The notes under the pieces are model-generated. The model did no database searches and was not told the DNA's origin. It saw nothing but the letters and a program-made list of their open reading frames with translations. Positions 17,275-26,642 of a stretch of DNA of 64,000 nt are shown here, one piece after another. Location: positions 62,001 through 126,000 of the forward strand of contig NZ_WTKU01000010.1 of the NCBI RefSeq assembly GCF_011378715.1, in the 5' to 3' direction. The position numbers were made by a program, and so were the translations under genes. This DNA is from Psychromonas sp. SA13A. GTDB taxonomy: Bacteria; Pseudomonadota; Gammaproteobacteria; Enterobacterales; Psychromonadaceae. Positions within the stretch are counted from its first letter, which is position 1. Every line of letters starts with the position of its first letter.

Positions 17275-18804
17275 CTAGTTAGCATGCATACGTAAATTTA
17301 TCATACGAATAGTTGCGCCAATACCGGCAAGTACTTGGTTAGCGTTCACGCCACGTGTAGTAAATTGCTCATCGCCATCGGCCCAAGTAACGGTACACTC
17401 AGTGAATGCACTGGTTTTACCACCAGGAGGAATACGTAATTCAAAATCCACCAGCTCAGGGAACACAAAGGCGCTGTTATCTAAGACTTTAGTCATTGCA
17501 CTAATAAAGGCATCAAAACCACCATTACCACTACCACTGCTTTTATAGATTTTATCTTTAACACGTACTCTAATACTTACCGTTGACTCTAAATCTAGTC
17601 CAGAATTTATTGAGCAGTTTAACAACTCAACGTAGTTGTAATCGTTACGCTCTAATAGATCCGCAATAATAAAGGGTAAATCATCAGCAGTAATAGACGC
17701 TTTTTGATCACCTAAACGCACGACTCGTTTTAATAGTTTTTTCTGTTGATCCGCATCCAGTTCAATATCCATTGCTTCTAAGTTTTTTGCTAATGAGGCT
17801 TTGCCACTCATTTTACCTAGTGCATAACTACGTGAACGCGCAAAACGTTCCGGTGTCAGCGCTGAAATATATAAACCACCTTTACGGTCGCCATCGGCAT
17901 GAATACCACTGGTTTGAGTAAATACATCTGCCCCGACAATAGGCGTATTATCGGCAATGCGCTTACCTGAAAAATTTTCGACTAATTTACTTAGGTTGTG
18001 AATTTCCGATTCATCAATATTTACTTTTTTACCTAATTTATCTTTCAACACCACAGCAACTTCAGTTAACGATGCATTTCCAGCACGTTCACCTAAACAG
18101 TTCATCGTACAATGGATAGAAGAAACCCCTGCTTTAACCGCGTACATAGCATTCGCCGTAGCCAAGCCGTAATCATTATGTGGATGGAAATCAAATTGCA
18201 ATTTAGGGAAACGAGTCACCATATCACTTAAGCTGGCGAACACTTCATCGGGAGACATTACTCCTAAAGTATCGGGTAACATAAAATGATCAATACCGGT
18301 ATCGGCTAGTTGAGTGACCATTTCATAGACATATTGAGGGCTATCTTGGTAACCATTTGACCAATCTTCTAAATAAATATTAACTTTTAGACCTTGCTCA
18401 AGTGCATAACTTATTGTTTGTTTAACATCTGCAACATGTTCATCTAAGGATTTTTTTAATTGCTCAGTACAATGTTTCAAACTGCCTTTAGCTAACAAAT
18501 TAAGTACTTTGCCACCAGTATCTTTGATCCAATCAACACTTAATGTGTGATCCACAAATCCTAATACTTCAATGCGCTCCACTAACCCTTCTTTTGCAGC
18601 CCACGTGTTCAACTTGCTTACTGCTTCTTTTTCTCCTTCAGAAACACGTGCTGATGCAACTTCGATACGATCAATTTTAAGCTTTTGTAATAGTGCTTTC
18701 GCTAGGCTAACTTTTTCTGCAGGAGAAAACGAAACCGCTTGCGTTTGTTCTCCATCGCGTAATGTTGTATCCATCAACTGTACAGTGACATTATCTTTAG
18801 CCAT
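17275..18804 (-). CDS. 2-isopropylmalate synthase / citramalate synthase-like enzyme
   Basis: Claisen-type condensing enzyme that adds acetyl-CoA to a 2-keto acid. The N-terminal TIM barrel has MDTTLRDGEQT at residues 11-21 and the metal motif HPHND (in FDFHPHNDYG); residues about 380-505 form the LeuA-type allosteric domain. It differs from E. coli LeuA in blocks such as RIEVASARVSEGE, NIYLEDWSNG and NCLGERAGNA, which I recall from a distinct group found in Bacteroidetes. Members are annotated either as 2-isopropylmalate or as (R)-citramalate synthase; sequence alone does not settle the keto acid. It follows leuC-leuD, separated by two terminator-like hairpins. leuB is not in the window. Confidence 0.8.
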   Translation of the reverse strand: MAKDNVTVQLMDTTLRDGEQTQAVSFSPAEKVSLAKALLQKLKIDRIEVASARVSEGEKEAVSKLNTWAAKEGLVERIEVLGFVDHTLSVDWIKDTGGKVLNLLAKGSLKHCTEQLKKSLDEHVADVKQTISYALEQGLKVNIYLEDWSNGYQDSPQYVYEMVTQLADTGIDHFMLPDTLGVMSPDEVFASLSDMVTRFPKLQFDFHPHNDYGLATANAMYAVKAGVSSIHCTMNCLGERAGNASLTEVAVVLKDKLGKKVNIDESEIHNLSKLVENFSGKRIADNTPIVGADVFTQTSGIHADGDRKGGLYISALTPERFARSRSYALGKMSGKASLAKNLEAMDIELDADQQKKLLKRVVRLGDQKASITADDLPFIIADLLERNDYNYVELLNCSINSGLDLESTVSIRVRVKDKIYKSSGSGNGGFDAFISAMTKVLDNSAFVFPELVDFELRIPPGGKTSAFTECTVTWADGDEQFTTRGVNANQVLAGIGATIRMINLRMHAN

Positions 18805-18829
18805 TGTTTACTCCACTTGAGATCTTAAG

Positions 18830-18878
18830 AAAAAACTTATTGCAGTCAGTACATTCAGTCTTCACTGCAATAAGTTTT
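18830..18878 (-). terminator. Terminator-like hairpin just before the leuA-like gene (possible attenuator)
   Basis: Perfect 15-bp inverted repeat (18832-18846 and 18864-18878), 17-base loop, with six T on the minus strand. It ends only 25 bases before the leuA-like ATG. A hairpin of this strength so close to a start suggests a leader terminator or mRNA-end structure. No leucine-rich leader peptide was found. Confidence 0.65.
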
Positions 18879-18882
18879 CGAT

Positions 18883-18908
18883 AAAAAAGGCGCAACCAGT
18901 GCGCCTTT
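18883..18908 (-). terminator. Intrinsic terminator after leuD
   Basis: Perfect 8-bp GC-rich stem (aaaggcgc at 18886-18893, gcgccttt at 18901-18908), 7-base loop, six T on the minus strand, 45 bases after the leuD stop. Confidence 0.85.
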
Positions 18909-18952
18909 GATTCTGTTTTTAAACTATTTTTCAATAGCTTAAATTTTACTGA

Positions 18953-19573
18953 TTAAGCACTAGGCCATAACCATGGAAGACGTTTTTTCTGTGCATTTTC
19001 GTACGCAGAAATTTGTTCTTCATGCTTCAATGTCCAAGCAATGTCATCAAGACCATCAAGTAATGATTCTTTACGGAATGCATCAACTTCAAAAGAGATT
19101 GATAAACCACCTGGTGTTGTTACTTTTTGTGCTTCTAGATCAACTGTGAATTCAACACCTTCATTAGCAGAAATTTCAGCCATTAAAGCAGCAAGTTGCT
19201 CATCAGTTACGATAATCGGTAAAATACTATTTTTAAAACAGTTGCTATAAAAAATATCAGCAAAGCTAGTTGATATAACAGTATTAAATCCATAGTCAGC
19301 GATTGCCCAAGGCGCATGCTCACGAGATGAACCACAACCAAAGTTTTCACCAGCAACTAGTATTTTAGCGCCTTGGAAAGCTGGTTTGTTTAATTCAAAC
19401 TCTGGGTTTGGTGTAATATTATCCGCAAGGTAACGCCAGTTATGGAATAAGTTAATACCAAAACCTGTACGCTCCACTTTTTTCATGAAGTTTTTTGGGA
19501 TGATTTGATCCGTATCGACGTTACTACGATCCATTAACGCTGCGATACTTGTATGTTTAATATATGGTTGCAT
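18953..19573 (-). CDS. leuD: 3-isopropylmalate dehydratase small subunit
   Basis: Small subunit of isopropylmalate isomerase (leucine synthesis, cytoplasm), partner of LeuC. Family motifs: NVDTDQIIPKNFMK near residue 19, LVAGENFGCGSSREHAPWA near 71, and FKNSILPI near 112. 206 residues is normal. Start ATG with agggg upstream; it begins 10 bases after leuC ends, so the two are cotranscribed. Confidence 0.97.
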   Translation of the reverse strand: MQPYIKHTSIAALMDRSNVDTDQIIPKNFMKKVERTGFGINLFHNWRYLADNITPNPEFELNKPAFQGAKILVAGENFGCGSSREHAPWAIADYGFNTVISTSFADIFYSNCFKNSILPIIVTDEQLAALMAEISANEGVEFTVDLEAQKVTTPGGLSISFEVDAFRKESLLDGLDDIAWTLKHEEQISAYENAQKKRLPWLWPSA

Positions 19574-19583
19574 TATCTAGCCC

Positions 19584-20981
19584 CTATTTCCAATCTCGAA
19601 TGTCTACAAAGTGACCTGCAACTGATGCTGCAGCGGCCATTGCTGGTGAAACAAGGTGAGTACGTCCACCTTTACCTTGACGTCCTTCGAAATTACGGTT
19701 TGAAGTAGATGCACTACGTTGTCCATCTTCAAGCTCATCACCGTTCATAGCTAGACACATTGAACAACCTGGATCACGCCATTCCCAACCTGCATCTAAA
19801 AAGATCTTATCAAGACCTTCTTTTTCTGCCTGTACTTTAACAGGGAAAGAACCTGGTACTGCAAACGCTTGTACACCAGCAGCTACTTTTTTACCTTTCA
19901 GTAATTCGGCAGCAGCACGGAAATCTTCAATACGACCATTAGTACAAGAACCGATAAATACCACATCGATGTGGATATCAGTAATTTTTTGGCCTGCATC
20001 TAATGCCATGTATTTAAGCGCATTAGCACAAGCTTGTGATTTAACTTCATTAGTGAAATCAGATGGAGAAGGAACCACACCTGTTACAGAAATAACTTGC
20101 TCAGGTGATGTACCCCAAGATACTTGTGGAGCAATATCTTCAGCTTTTAATTCAATAACGGCATCAAACTCTGCGCCTTGATCAGATACCAATGATTTCC
20201 AGTATTCAACAGCTACAGGCCAATCTTCGCCTTTAGGTGCAAACTCTTTGCCTTCAAGGTAATCAAATGTTACTTGGTCAGGTGCAACAAGACCAGCACG
20301 TGCACCCGCTTCAATCGCCATATTACATAGCGTCATTCGCCCTTCCATTGTTAGGTCGGTAATGGTATTACCTGCGAATTCCATTACGTAACCTGTACCG
20401 CCAGCAGTACCTGTTTTAGCAATGATAGCTAATGCGATATCTTTTGCTGTTGAGAAAGCAGGTAATTTACCTTCTACTTTCACTAGCATTGTTTTTGCTT
20501 TTTTCTGTTGTAATGTTTGTGTTGCCATTACATGCTCAACTTCACTCGTACCGATACCAAACGCTAACGCGCCAAATGCACCGTGTGTTGCTGTATGGCT
20601 ATCACCACAACATACAACCATACCAGGATGAACGAAACCATGCTCAGGCACAACGATGTGAATAACACCGTTTTGCTTACTGTCCATACCGTAAAGATTA
20701 ATATCATTTTCTTCACAGTTAGCAGTCATCGTTTCAACTTGTTTTTTTGCAATAACATCAACAATATTAAAACGGTCTTTAGTTGGTACACAGTGATCGA
20801 TTGTACCTAGAATACTATGTACGTTACGTACTTTACGGTTTTGCAGACGAAGGCCTTCAAACGCTTGTGGACTTGTTACTTCATGCATTAGATGTCTGTC
20901 AACAAACAAAAGCGGAGAGCCTGCTTCTGGTTCATGAACTAAGTTCGCATCCCAGATTTTTTCATACATTGTTCTAGTCAT
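19584..20981 (-). CDS. leuC: 3-isopropylmalate dehydratase large subunit
   Basis: Large, 4Fe-4S-containing subunit that interconverts 2- and 3-isopropylmalate. The three cluster cysteines are visible in GSCTNGR and DPGCSMC, with [14 protein letters not shown] upstream. The frame runs back to 21089, but the ATG at 20981 ([15 protein letters not shown]; aaggga ribosome site) gives 465 residues, matching the family. It is the first gene of leuC-leuD, and a Fur-box-like sequence lies 55 bases upstream, which would fit iron control of a cluster enzyme. Confidence 0.97.
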   Translation of the reverse strand: MTRTMYEKIWDANLVHEPEAGSPLLFVDRHLMHEVTSPQAFEGLRLQNRKVRNVHSILGTIDHCVPTKDRFNIVDVIAKKQVETMTANCEENDINLYGMDSKQNGVIHIVVPEHGFVHPGMVVCCGDSHTATHGAFGALAFGIGTSEVEHVMATQTLQQKKAKTMLVKVEGKLPAFSTAKDIALAIIAKTGTAGGTGYVMEFAGNTITDLTMEGRMTLCNMAIEAGARAGLVAPDQVTFDYLEGKEFAPKGEDWPVAVEYWKSLVSDQGAEFDAVIELKAEDIAPQVSWGTSPEQVISVTGVVPSPSDFTNEVKSQACANALKYMALDAGQKITDIHIDVVFIGSCTNGRIEDFRAAAELLKGKKVAAGVQAFAVPGSFPVKVQAEKEGLDKIFLDAGWEWRDPGCSMCLAMNGDELEDGQRSASTSNRNFEGRQGKGGRTHLVSPAMAAAASVAGHFVDIRDWK

Positions 20982-21035
20982 TGTTTCCCTTACCACACTA
21001 TTACTTAAAATCTTTTTCCGGCCTAAACATATTTG

Positions 21036-21054
21036 GATAATGCGAATGATTATC
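21036..21054. promoter_or_regulatory. Fur-box-like palindrome upstream of leuC
   Basis: The 19-base sequence gataatgcgaatgattatc matches the E. coli Fur consensus at 15 of 19 positions, with both outer GATAAT/ATTATC arms nearly intact. It lies 55 bases before leuC, where a repressor could block the promoter. Confidence 0.5.
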
Positions 21055-21286
21055 AATAAGCAGATCGCGGCGCATTTGTAAAGCCTCATTCTAATTGATC
21101 AAGGTCAATCCTACAATATAGTGACATAACTTTATCTGCAGCAATTAAATATTTATGCACTAATTAACACATTTTATGCATAAAAATAGAGGCGAGTGAA
21201 AATCATATAATCAATATTTCAATAGAAAAAAGATAACAAACTCCGTAATATAGCGGCATATTAACTCTCTATTAGGCTTATCGTTG

Positions 21287-22396
21287 ATGCAATTTGATAT
21301 CATCACTACACCAATACAATTATCTGAGTATGTTGCCACATTAGATAACTCACCTATTTCTTTAGACACTGAATTCGTCCGCACCCGTACTTTTTATGCC
21401 AACTTAGGTCTATTGCAAGTATCACAAAATGAAAAGATTGTATTAGTCGATCCTATCGCGATCGGAGATATCAGTGCATTTTGGCAGGCGATAGATAATA
21501 AAGCCTGTATTTTACATGCCAGTAGTGAAGATTTAGAAATCATCAGGCAACAAAAGGGTGATTTAAATATTAAGTTATTTGATACACAGGTAGCCTGCGC
21601 ATTTTTGAACCACGGCGCGTCCTTGGGTTATGCCAAAATGGTTGAATTAATAGATGGCGCTGTATTAGATAAGGGAGAGTCTCGTACCGATTGGTGTGCT
21701 CGACCGTTAACCCAAAAGCAGCAACATTATGCCGCCGCTGATGTGTTATATCTCGAGCCGAGTTTAGTTGTTTTACAAGCGCAACTTGCAGAAAAGAAAA
21801 TGACCGATTTTTTTGAACAAGAATGCCAAATGATTTTAGATCAAAAGATGAAACCAATTGACCCCGATAAAGTTTATAAATCATTAGATAATCTGTTTAA
21901 GTTAGATAGACACAGCTTAGCCATCATTAAAGCGTTAGCTAAATGGCGATTACAAACTGCACAGGCGCGTAATCTGGCGCTTAACTTTGTAGTGAAAGCA
22001 GAACATTTATGGTTATTAGCTTATTATCAGCCAGCTTCAGTCAACGATTTAAAACGCTTAAACTTATTACCTAATGAAATTCGTATTCACGGGCAAAATA
22101 TTTTATCCGTTATCGCAGAAGTGTCCGCGCAAGATCCTGAAACCTATCCGCCCCTTATTTCTCGTTTAATTGATTTTCCTGAATACAAAAAAACCTTAAA
22201 AGAGATGCGTGATAAAATTAAAGCCTGCGCAGAAAAACATGAGCTACCAGTTGAATTAATTGCCTCTAAACGTGTCATTAATGAGTATTTAAGTTGGTCT
22301 TGGAAATTAAATGATCAACAGCGTTTAACAGCACCTAAACCAAAACTGTTAAGCGGATGGCGTTTTGAGCTGATCGGGCATCAATTTAACTATTAA
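21287..22396 (+). CDS. rnd: Ribonuclease D
   Basis: 3'-5' exoribonuclease for tRNA 3'-end maturation. The DEDDy catalytic domain is in the first 180 residues: D27/E29 in SLDTEFVR, then ASSEDLEII, FDTQVACAFL and YAAADVLYL, which carries the tyrosine and last aspartate. One HRDC domain follows (about 205-290). Length 369 is close to E. coli Rnd. The open frame begins with TTG at 21284, but the ATG right after it is preferred. It is divergent from leuC. Confidence 0.95.
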   Translation: MQFDIITTPIQLSEYVATLDNSPISLDTEFVRTRTFYANLGLLQVSQNEKIVLVDPIAIGDISAFWQAIDNKACILHASSEDLEIIRQQKGDLNIKLFDTQVACAFLNHGASLGYAKMVELIDGAVLDKGESRTDWCARPLTQKQQHYAAADVLYLEPSLVVLQAQLAEKKMTDFFEQECQMILDQKMKPIDPDKVYKSLDNLFKLDRHSLAIIKALAKWRLQTAQARNLALNFVVKAEHLWLLAYYQPASVNDLKRLNLLPNEIRIHGQNILSVIAEVSAQDPETYPPLISRLIDFPEYKKTLKEMRDKIKACAEKHELPVELIASKRVINEYLSWSWKLNDQQRLTAPKPKLLSGWRFELIGHQFNY

Positions 22397-22491
22397 TTGA
22401 ACTATTAATTTAACTGCTAACAGTGACAGATTATAAGAATGGCTGGTTTTCATTCGCTACAGTTCGATTCATAAAGAAGACAAGCGAATTT

Positions 22492-22519
22492 AAAAACCGC
22501 CTAATTGATCTAGGCGGTT
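22492..22519 (-). terminator. Terminator-like hairpin between rnd and ampG
   Basis: Perfect 9-bp stem (aaccgccta at 22495-22503, complement at 22511-22519) with a 7-base loop. The T-run is on the minus strand, yet both flanking genes are on the plus strand. It may still end the rnd message weakly. Confidence 0.55.
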
Positions 22520-22602
22520 AGCCACAGTCTTATACTAATTTCTTTATGCATTTGATGCATACCGATTAATGCGTATCAATTAATACGTAACTAGGTTGAT
22601 AA

Positions 22603-23946
22603 ATGATAATAAAAACAACATCGCCCACCGATAAACCAACATGGCTAGAAAGCAGCAAAATTTATCTACAAAAGCGAGTTGCTATTTTATTTTTTCTTGG
22701 CTTTTCTGCAGGCCTTCCCATCCTATTAGTTTTTTCAACTTTGTCCTTTTGGTTACGAGAAGCCGGAGTAAGTCGCGCTAGTATTGGCTTTTTCAGTTGG
22801 ATAGCCTTGGCTTACGCGTTTAAATGGATCTGGTCACCTTTTGTGGACCGTTTATCCATTCCACTGTTAACTGCTTGGCTTGGACGACGACGTTCGTGGT
22901 TATTACTATCTCAACTAGCCATTACCGCTGCAATTATTGGCATGGCAATGAGCGATCCTCAGCAAAATCTCACCTTATTTGCGATTTGTGCTTTAGTCGT
23001 TGCTTACAGTTCAGCCACACAAGATATCGTCATTGACGCTTTTCGTATCGAATCTGCACCAGAAAAGTTTCAAGCGGCTATGGCAGCTGCCTACATGACA
23101 GGATACCGACTAGCAATGATCATGGCTGGAGCAGGTTCTTTAGCTATTGCAGCATTAGTCAGCGACTCACAGGCTTACCAATTATCGGCATGGTCAACAT
23201 CATACTTTGTAATGGCGGCTTGTATGAGCGTAGGGATTATTACTACATTTATTGCCCAAGAACCTGAATATAAAAGTACTTTACAGCCACATAAAAAAGT
23301 ACATTTAACCCCTATCGCACGTTTTAGGGCATGGTTAGAAATCGCAATAGTCGCGCCTTTTTCAGACTTTTTTAAACGCTATGGCAAGCATGCTTTATTA
23401 ATATTATTGCTGATAGGTAGCTATCGTATTTCTGATATTGTAATGGGCATTATGGCTAACCCTTTTTATGTTGATATGGGCTATAGCAAAGGGGAAGTAG
23501 CAGCCATTTCTAAGGTATTTGGGGTAATAATGACTCTGCTTGGCGCAGGATTAGGCGGTATCTTATTAACACGTTATAGCACCTATACAATCCTATTTTT
23601 GGGTGCGTTTTTAGTTGTTGTAACTAATTTTATCTTTGCCATTTTAGCTTTTGTAGGAAAAGATTTAACGTTATTAACGCTGATCATCTCCATGGACAAT
23701 ATTAGTGCAGGCATCGCGACCACAGCCTTTATCACTTATATTTCTAAACTAACAAATATTGAATTCTCTGCTACTCAATACGCATTATTTAGTTCAATGA
23801 TGTTGTTATTCCCGAAATTTATTGCCGGTTTTTCTGGGGTCTATGTAGATAGTTTTGGTTATGTTAACTTCTTTGTCGGCTCCGCCTTAATAGGCATTCC
23901 GGTGCTTGGTTTGATTATGCTGTTAAAAAAAATAATAGAAGAATAA
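22603..23946 (+). CDS. ampG: AmpG-like MFS permease (muropeptide uptake)
   Basis: Inner-membrane major facilitator transporter with about 12-14 helices over 447 residues. The start FFLGFSAGLPILLVFSTLSFWL, then IGFFSWIALAYAFKWIWSP and SATQDIVIDAFRIE, match AmpG, which imports GlcNAc-anhydroMurNAc peptides released by cell-wall turnover. Paralogues exist in many gammaproteobacteria, so the exact substrate is inferred. An agg sequence lies eight bases before the ATG. The lytic transglycosylase gene faces it from the other side, which may be functional kinship or chance. Confidence 0.83.
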   Translation: MIIKTTSPTDKPTWLESSKIYLQKRVAILFFLGFSAGLPILLVFSTLSFWLREAGVSRASIGFFSWIALAYAFKWIWSPFVDRLSIPLLTAWLGRRRSWLLLSQLAITAAIIGMAMSDPQQNLTLFAICALVVAYSSATQDIVIDAFRIESAPEKFQAAMAAAYMTGYRLAMIMAGAGSLAIAALVSDSQAYQLSAWSTSYFVMAACMSVGIITTFIAQEPEYKSTLQPHKKVHLTPIARFRAWLEIAIVAPFSDFFKRYGKHALLILLLIGSYRISDIVMGIMANPFYVDMGYSKGEVAAISKVFGVIMTLLGAGLGGILLTRYSTYTILFLGAFLVVVTNFIFAILAFVGKDLTLLTLIISMDNISAGIATTAFITYISKLTNIEFSATQYALFSSMMLLFPKFIAGFSGVYVDSFGYVNFFVGSALIGIPVLGLIMLLKKIIEE

Positions 23947-24089
23947 GCCAATCAATTAACTTATAACCGACGTAACTATAAGAAATTGTACTTATTATGC
24001 GAATCTAGGACTTATAACCGATGTAACTATAGCCATGTAACTATAACCAACGTGATGATGACAAATCTAACGTTAGATATTATGTACAG
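23947..24089. repeat. Short degenerate repeats between convergent genes
   Basis: Repeats of (t)ataaccgacgtaactata with variations occur three times. The 19-base sequence at 23992-24010 matches 15540-15558 exactly. No terminator is obvious. Confidence 0.5.
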
Positions 24090-26237
24090 TTATTGATGAT
24101 TTGAAATATTCAAATAAGTATCATAACGCCGTTTTATTTCACGTACATAAGTTACGGGCTCTTGACCTCGAACATAGCCGTAACGTGCTTTGGCTGCATA
24201 CTTAGGTTGCGATAATAATAGCATGGCTTTTTCAACATGATTAAACCAGACATCGTCTTGCCAACCTTTTTGCCTTGCCAAGCGAATAGCATCTCGAACA
24301 TGCCCAGCCCCTGCATTATATGAAGCTAACGTAAACCAAGTTAGCTCTGACTTAGGGATTTCGTCTGCTTGCATTCGCTCTCTTACCCAGTCCATATAAC
24401 GAATACCAGCTTCAATACCCTGCTCGGGATCATGCATATCTTGGATCCCCAATTGCTCAGCAGTGCGAGGCATTACTTGGAATAACCCTTGCGCTCCCGA
24501 TAAAGACTTTGCATTGGGATCAAAACGGCTTTCTTGATGCATTTGCGCAACTAACAAACGCCAGTCAAACCCATACTCCTTGGCATGTTTTTTTACTAGG
24601 TCATCAAAAGGAGACATAACACCAGACTCAATTTCAGCCACATAACCTTTATATTGCTGATCTAAGCGTTTTTTATTTTTAAAGTATTTATTATAAATTA
24701 CATTATAAAACAGACCTTTATAATGTTTTTTGATGAAAACATTGACCTCTTTTAATAACGTTTCATTACCCGCTTTAATTCCCCAACTTTGTGCCTTAGG
24801 TTCTCCTAAGGCCATAAAGGATTGAATATCATCACGAAAGGTTAACTCTAAATCAACAATATGACTGTCGGCGATGGTCATGTCATACTTTTTATCCGCC
24901 ACCGCTTCAATAATTGATTCCGTTTCCATATTCTCAGGTACGGCAATCAATTTAACACCAGGTACTGTTTTTTGCAGTTGCAATGCAGTGCTCCAGTAAG
25001 CACTAGAAGAACGTGTATAAATCTTATGCCCTTTGAGATCTTGAGTTGTTTCTATCCCTGTTACACCGGATTGCCCAACCACCAACTCAGAAGCATAATG
25101 GTAAGGACGAGAAAAGCCGATCCCCTTTGCCCTTCTTGCCTCGGTTGGTGTTAAAAAGCCTAACGCAATATCTGCTTTATCGTCAATTAAGTAATCTAGC
25201 AATGCAACATTATCTGGAGCAACTATAATTTCGTAACGTAATTTATTTTCTTTAGCAAAGCGCTTTGCCAATTCATAATGAAATCCTAACAACTCCCCTC
25301 GCCAGATATAATAAGATGAAAGATTATTCCTTAATACAAAGCGAACTCTGCCCTTAGCTTGTATCGTTTGCCACTGCGTGAGATTAGATTTTTTGATAGA
25401 TGATGAAGGTGCAACCTTAGCGTCTGAAATGTCATTATCTGTGGTTGCATTCGATGAAGCAGTCGTTATTTTTAGCAACTCAGTTGCTAGCTGCTGCGAC
25501 TGAATGAAAGCATTCAATTGTGTTAATAAGTTTTTATTTTCAATATTAACAGCCCATGCAATATCACGCTTGCCACTTGCTTGAATACTTTTTTTAATAT
25601 CGTCCCGATAGGCTAAAGCAGAGGCGATTAGATTTTCATCTTGTATCGCAAGGTCATATTCACCACTGGCAAGTCGATCATATAAAAGCTCAGTGCTAAT
25701 ACTATTATCAATATAACGAATACGCATCTTAGGGTATATTTTTTGTAATCCTAGCGCGGTAGTTTGGTAGCTTTTCCCTTTTTGAATGACCACTTCACGC
25801 CCATTTAATGCACTCCCTTTTTTCAATGGAGGTGATTGCTTGCCCAAAATGAAGTACTCATTACTTTGAATTAAAGCATCACTAAAATTAACGCGTTTTT
25901 TACGTGCCGTGGTAATGGTTAAATTCGCTGCAATCACATCCCCTTCACCTGCGATTAACTTACTAAATAACTGGTCAAACTTGGTCACTTTAACTTGTTT
26001 AAACTGAAGGTTTTGCTGTGTTGAGAATTGCTGCAGGTATTGTAATTCGAGGTCTTGAGGATGACCATTGCGTGGCAAATAAGTCTCACCACCAACCCAT
26101 GTTAACACGGTCAAAGTAGGTTTTTCGTTAGAAAAATAATACTTTAAAAGAAAAAGGCTCGCTATCAATATCAACACCAAGCACACAATTTTTGGTAGTG
26201 AAAATAAAGTAGTACGTTTATTTTTACCCTGACTCAT
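24090..26237 (-). CDS. MltF-like lytic transglycosylase with two solute-binding domains
   Basis: Membrane-anchored murein hydrolase. Residues about 13-31 are an uncleaved signal-anchor. Two family 3 solute-binding domains follow (about 36-245 and 290-530), the second repeating motifs of the first (GEGDVIAANLTITTARKKRVNFSDAL against DKADIALGFLTPTEARRAKGIGFSRP). The C-terminal SLT domain (about 560-690) has the catalytic glutamate in HQESRFDPNAKS and GAQGLFQVMPRTAEQLG. E. coli MltF has one solute-binding domain and about 518 residues; this protein has 715. The tandem suggests an internal duplication used for control of the enzyme or ligand sensing. A single-gene unit. Confidence 0.85.
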   Translation of the reverse strand: MSQGKNKRTTLFSLPKIVCLVLILIASLFLLKYYFSNEKPTLTVLTWVGGETYLPRNGHPQDLELQYLQQFSTQQNLQFKQVKVTKFDQLFSKLIAGEGDVIAANLTITTARKKRVNFSDALIQSNEYFILGKQSPPLKKGSALNGREVVIQKGKSYQTTALGLQKIYPKMRIRYIDNSISTELLYDRLASGEYDLAIQDENLIASALAYRDDIKKSIQASGKRDIAWAVNIENKNLLTQLNAFIQSQQLATELLKITTASSNATTDNDISDAKVAPSSSIKKSNLTQWQTIQAKGRVRFVLRNNLSSYYIWRGELLGFHYELAKRFAKENKLRYEIIVAPDNVALLDYLIDDKADIALGFLTPTEARRAKGIGFSRPYHYASELVVGQSGVTGIETTQDLKGHKIYTRSSSAYWSTALQLQKTVPGVKLIAVPENMETESIIEAVADKKYDMTIADSHIVDLELTFRDDIQSFMALGEPKAQSWGIKAGNETLLKEVNVFIKKHYKGLFYNVIYNKYFKNKKRLDQQYKGYVAEIESGVMSPFDDLVKKHAKEYGFDWRLLVAQMHQESRFDPNAKSLSGAQGLFQVMPRTAEQLGIQDMHDPEQGIEAGIRYMDWVRERMQADEIPKSELTWFTLASYNAGAGHVRDAIRLARQKGWQDDVWFNHVEKAMLLLSQPKYAAKARYGYVRGQEPVTYVREIKRRYDTYLNISNHQ

Positions 26238-26642
26238 AGGCTAGTGTTCCTTCAATGACTACAAAAATCCATTTATATGCACAACAAATTTAGCGCATTA
26301 AGTTTATTCACAATGTTCGAGCCTAACCTCCTATGATTTCAACATTTAAATGTTAATAAAATACAATACTCTGACTTTGAGTGATTTCCCTTCAATAAGA
26401 CAAAACCAACGAGATAGTTTGTCGCTATTTCTATTTATGTCGCACTGATTATTTTGATCTAAATAGAATCCAAATTATTGTAGATGCTGCGTCCGAGTAT
26501 AAGATTTACTATTTTATGGTAGATACCGACACTCAGTGATCTATAACATATCTTAGAGCAAAATTTAGAGCGGCCCATCCATTAATGTACCTACAACTAA
26601 TGGATGGCAACCTTTTTTAGAGTTTACTGATTTTTTCAGCTC
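26238..26642. other. Intergenic region with a plus-strand terminator facing no gene
   Basis: No open frame of note. A 10-bp perfect inverted repeat (ccatccatta at 26575-26584, complement at 26598-26607) is followed on the plus strand by a run of six T at 26613-26618. Nothing upstream on that strand is annotated as far as 23946, so it might end a small RNA or antisense transcript. Confidence 0.45.
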
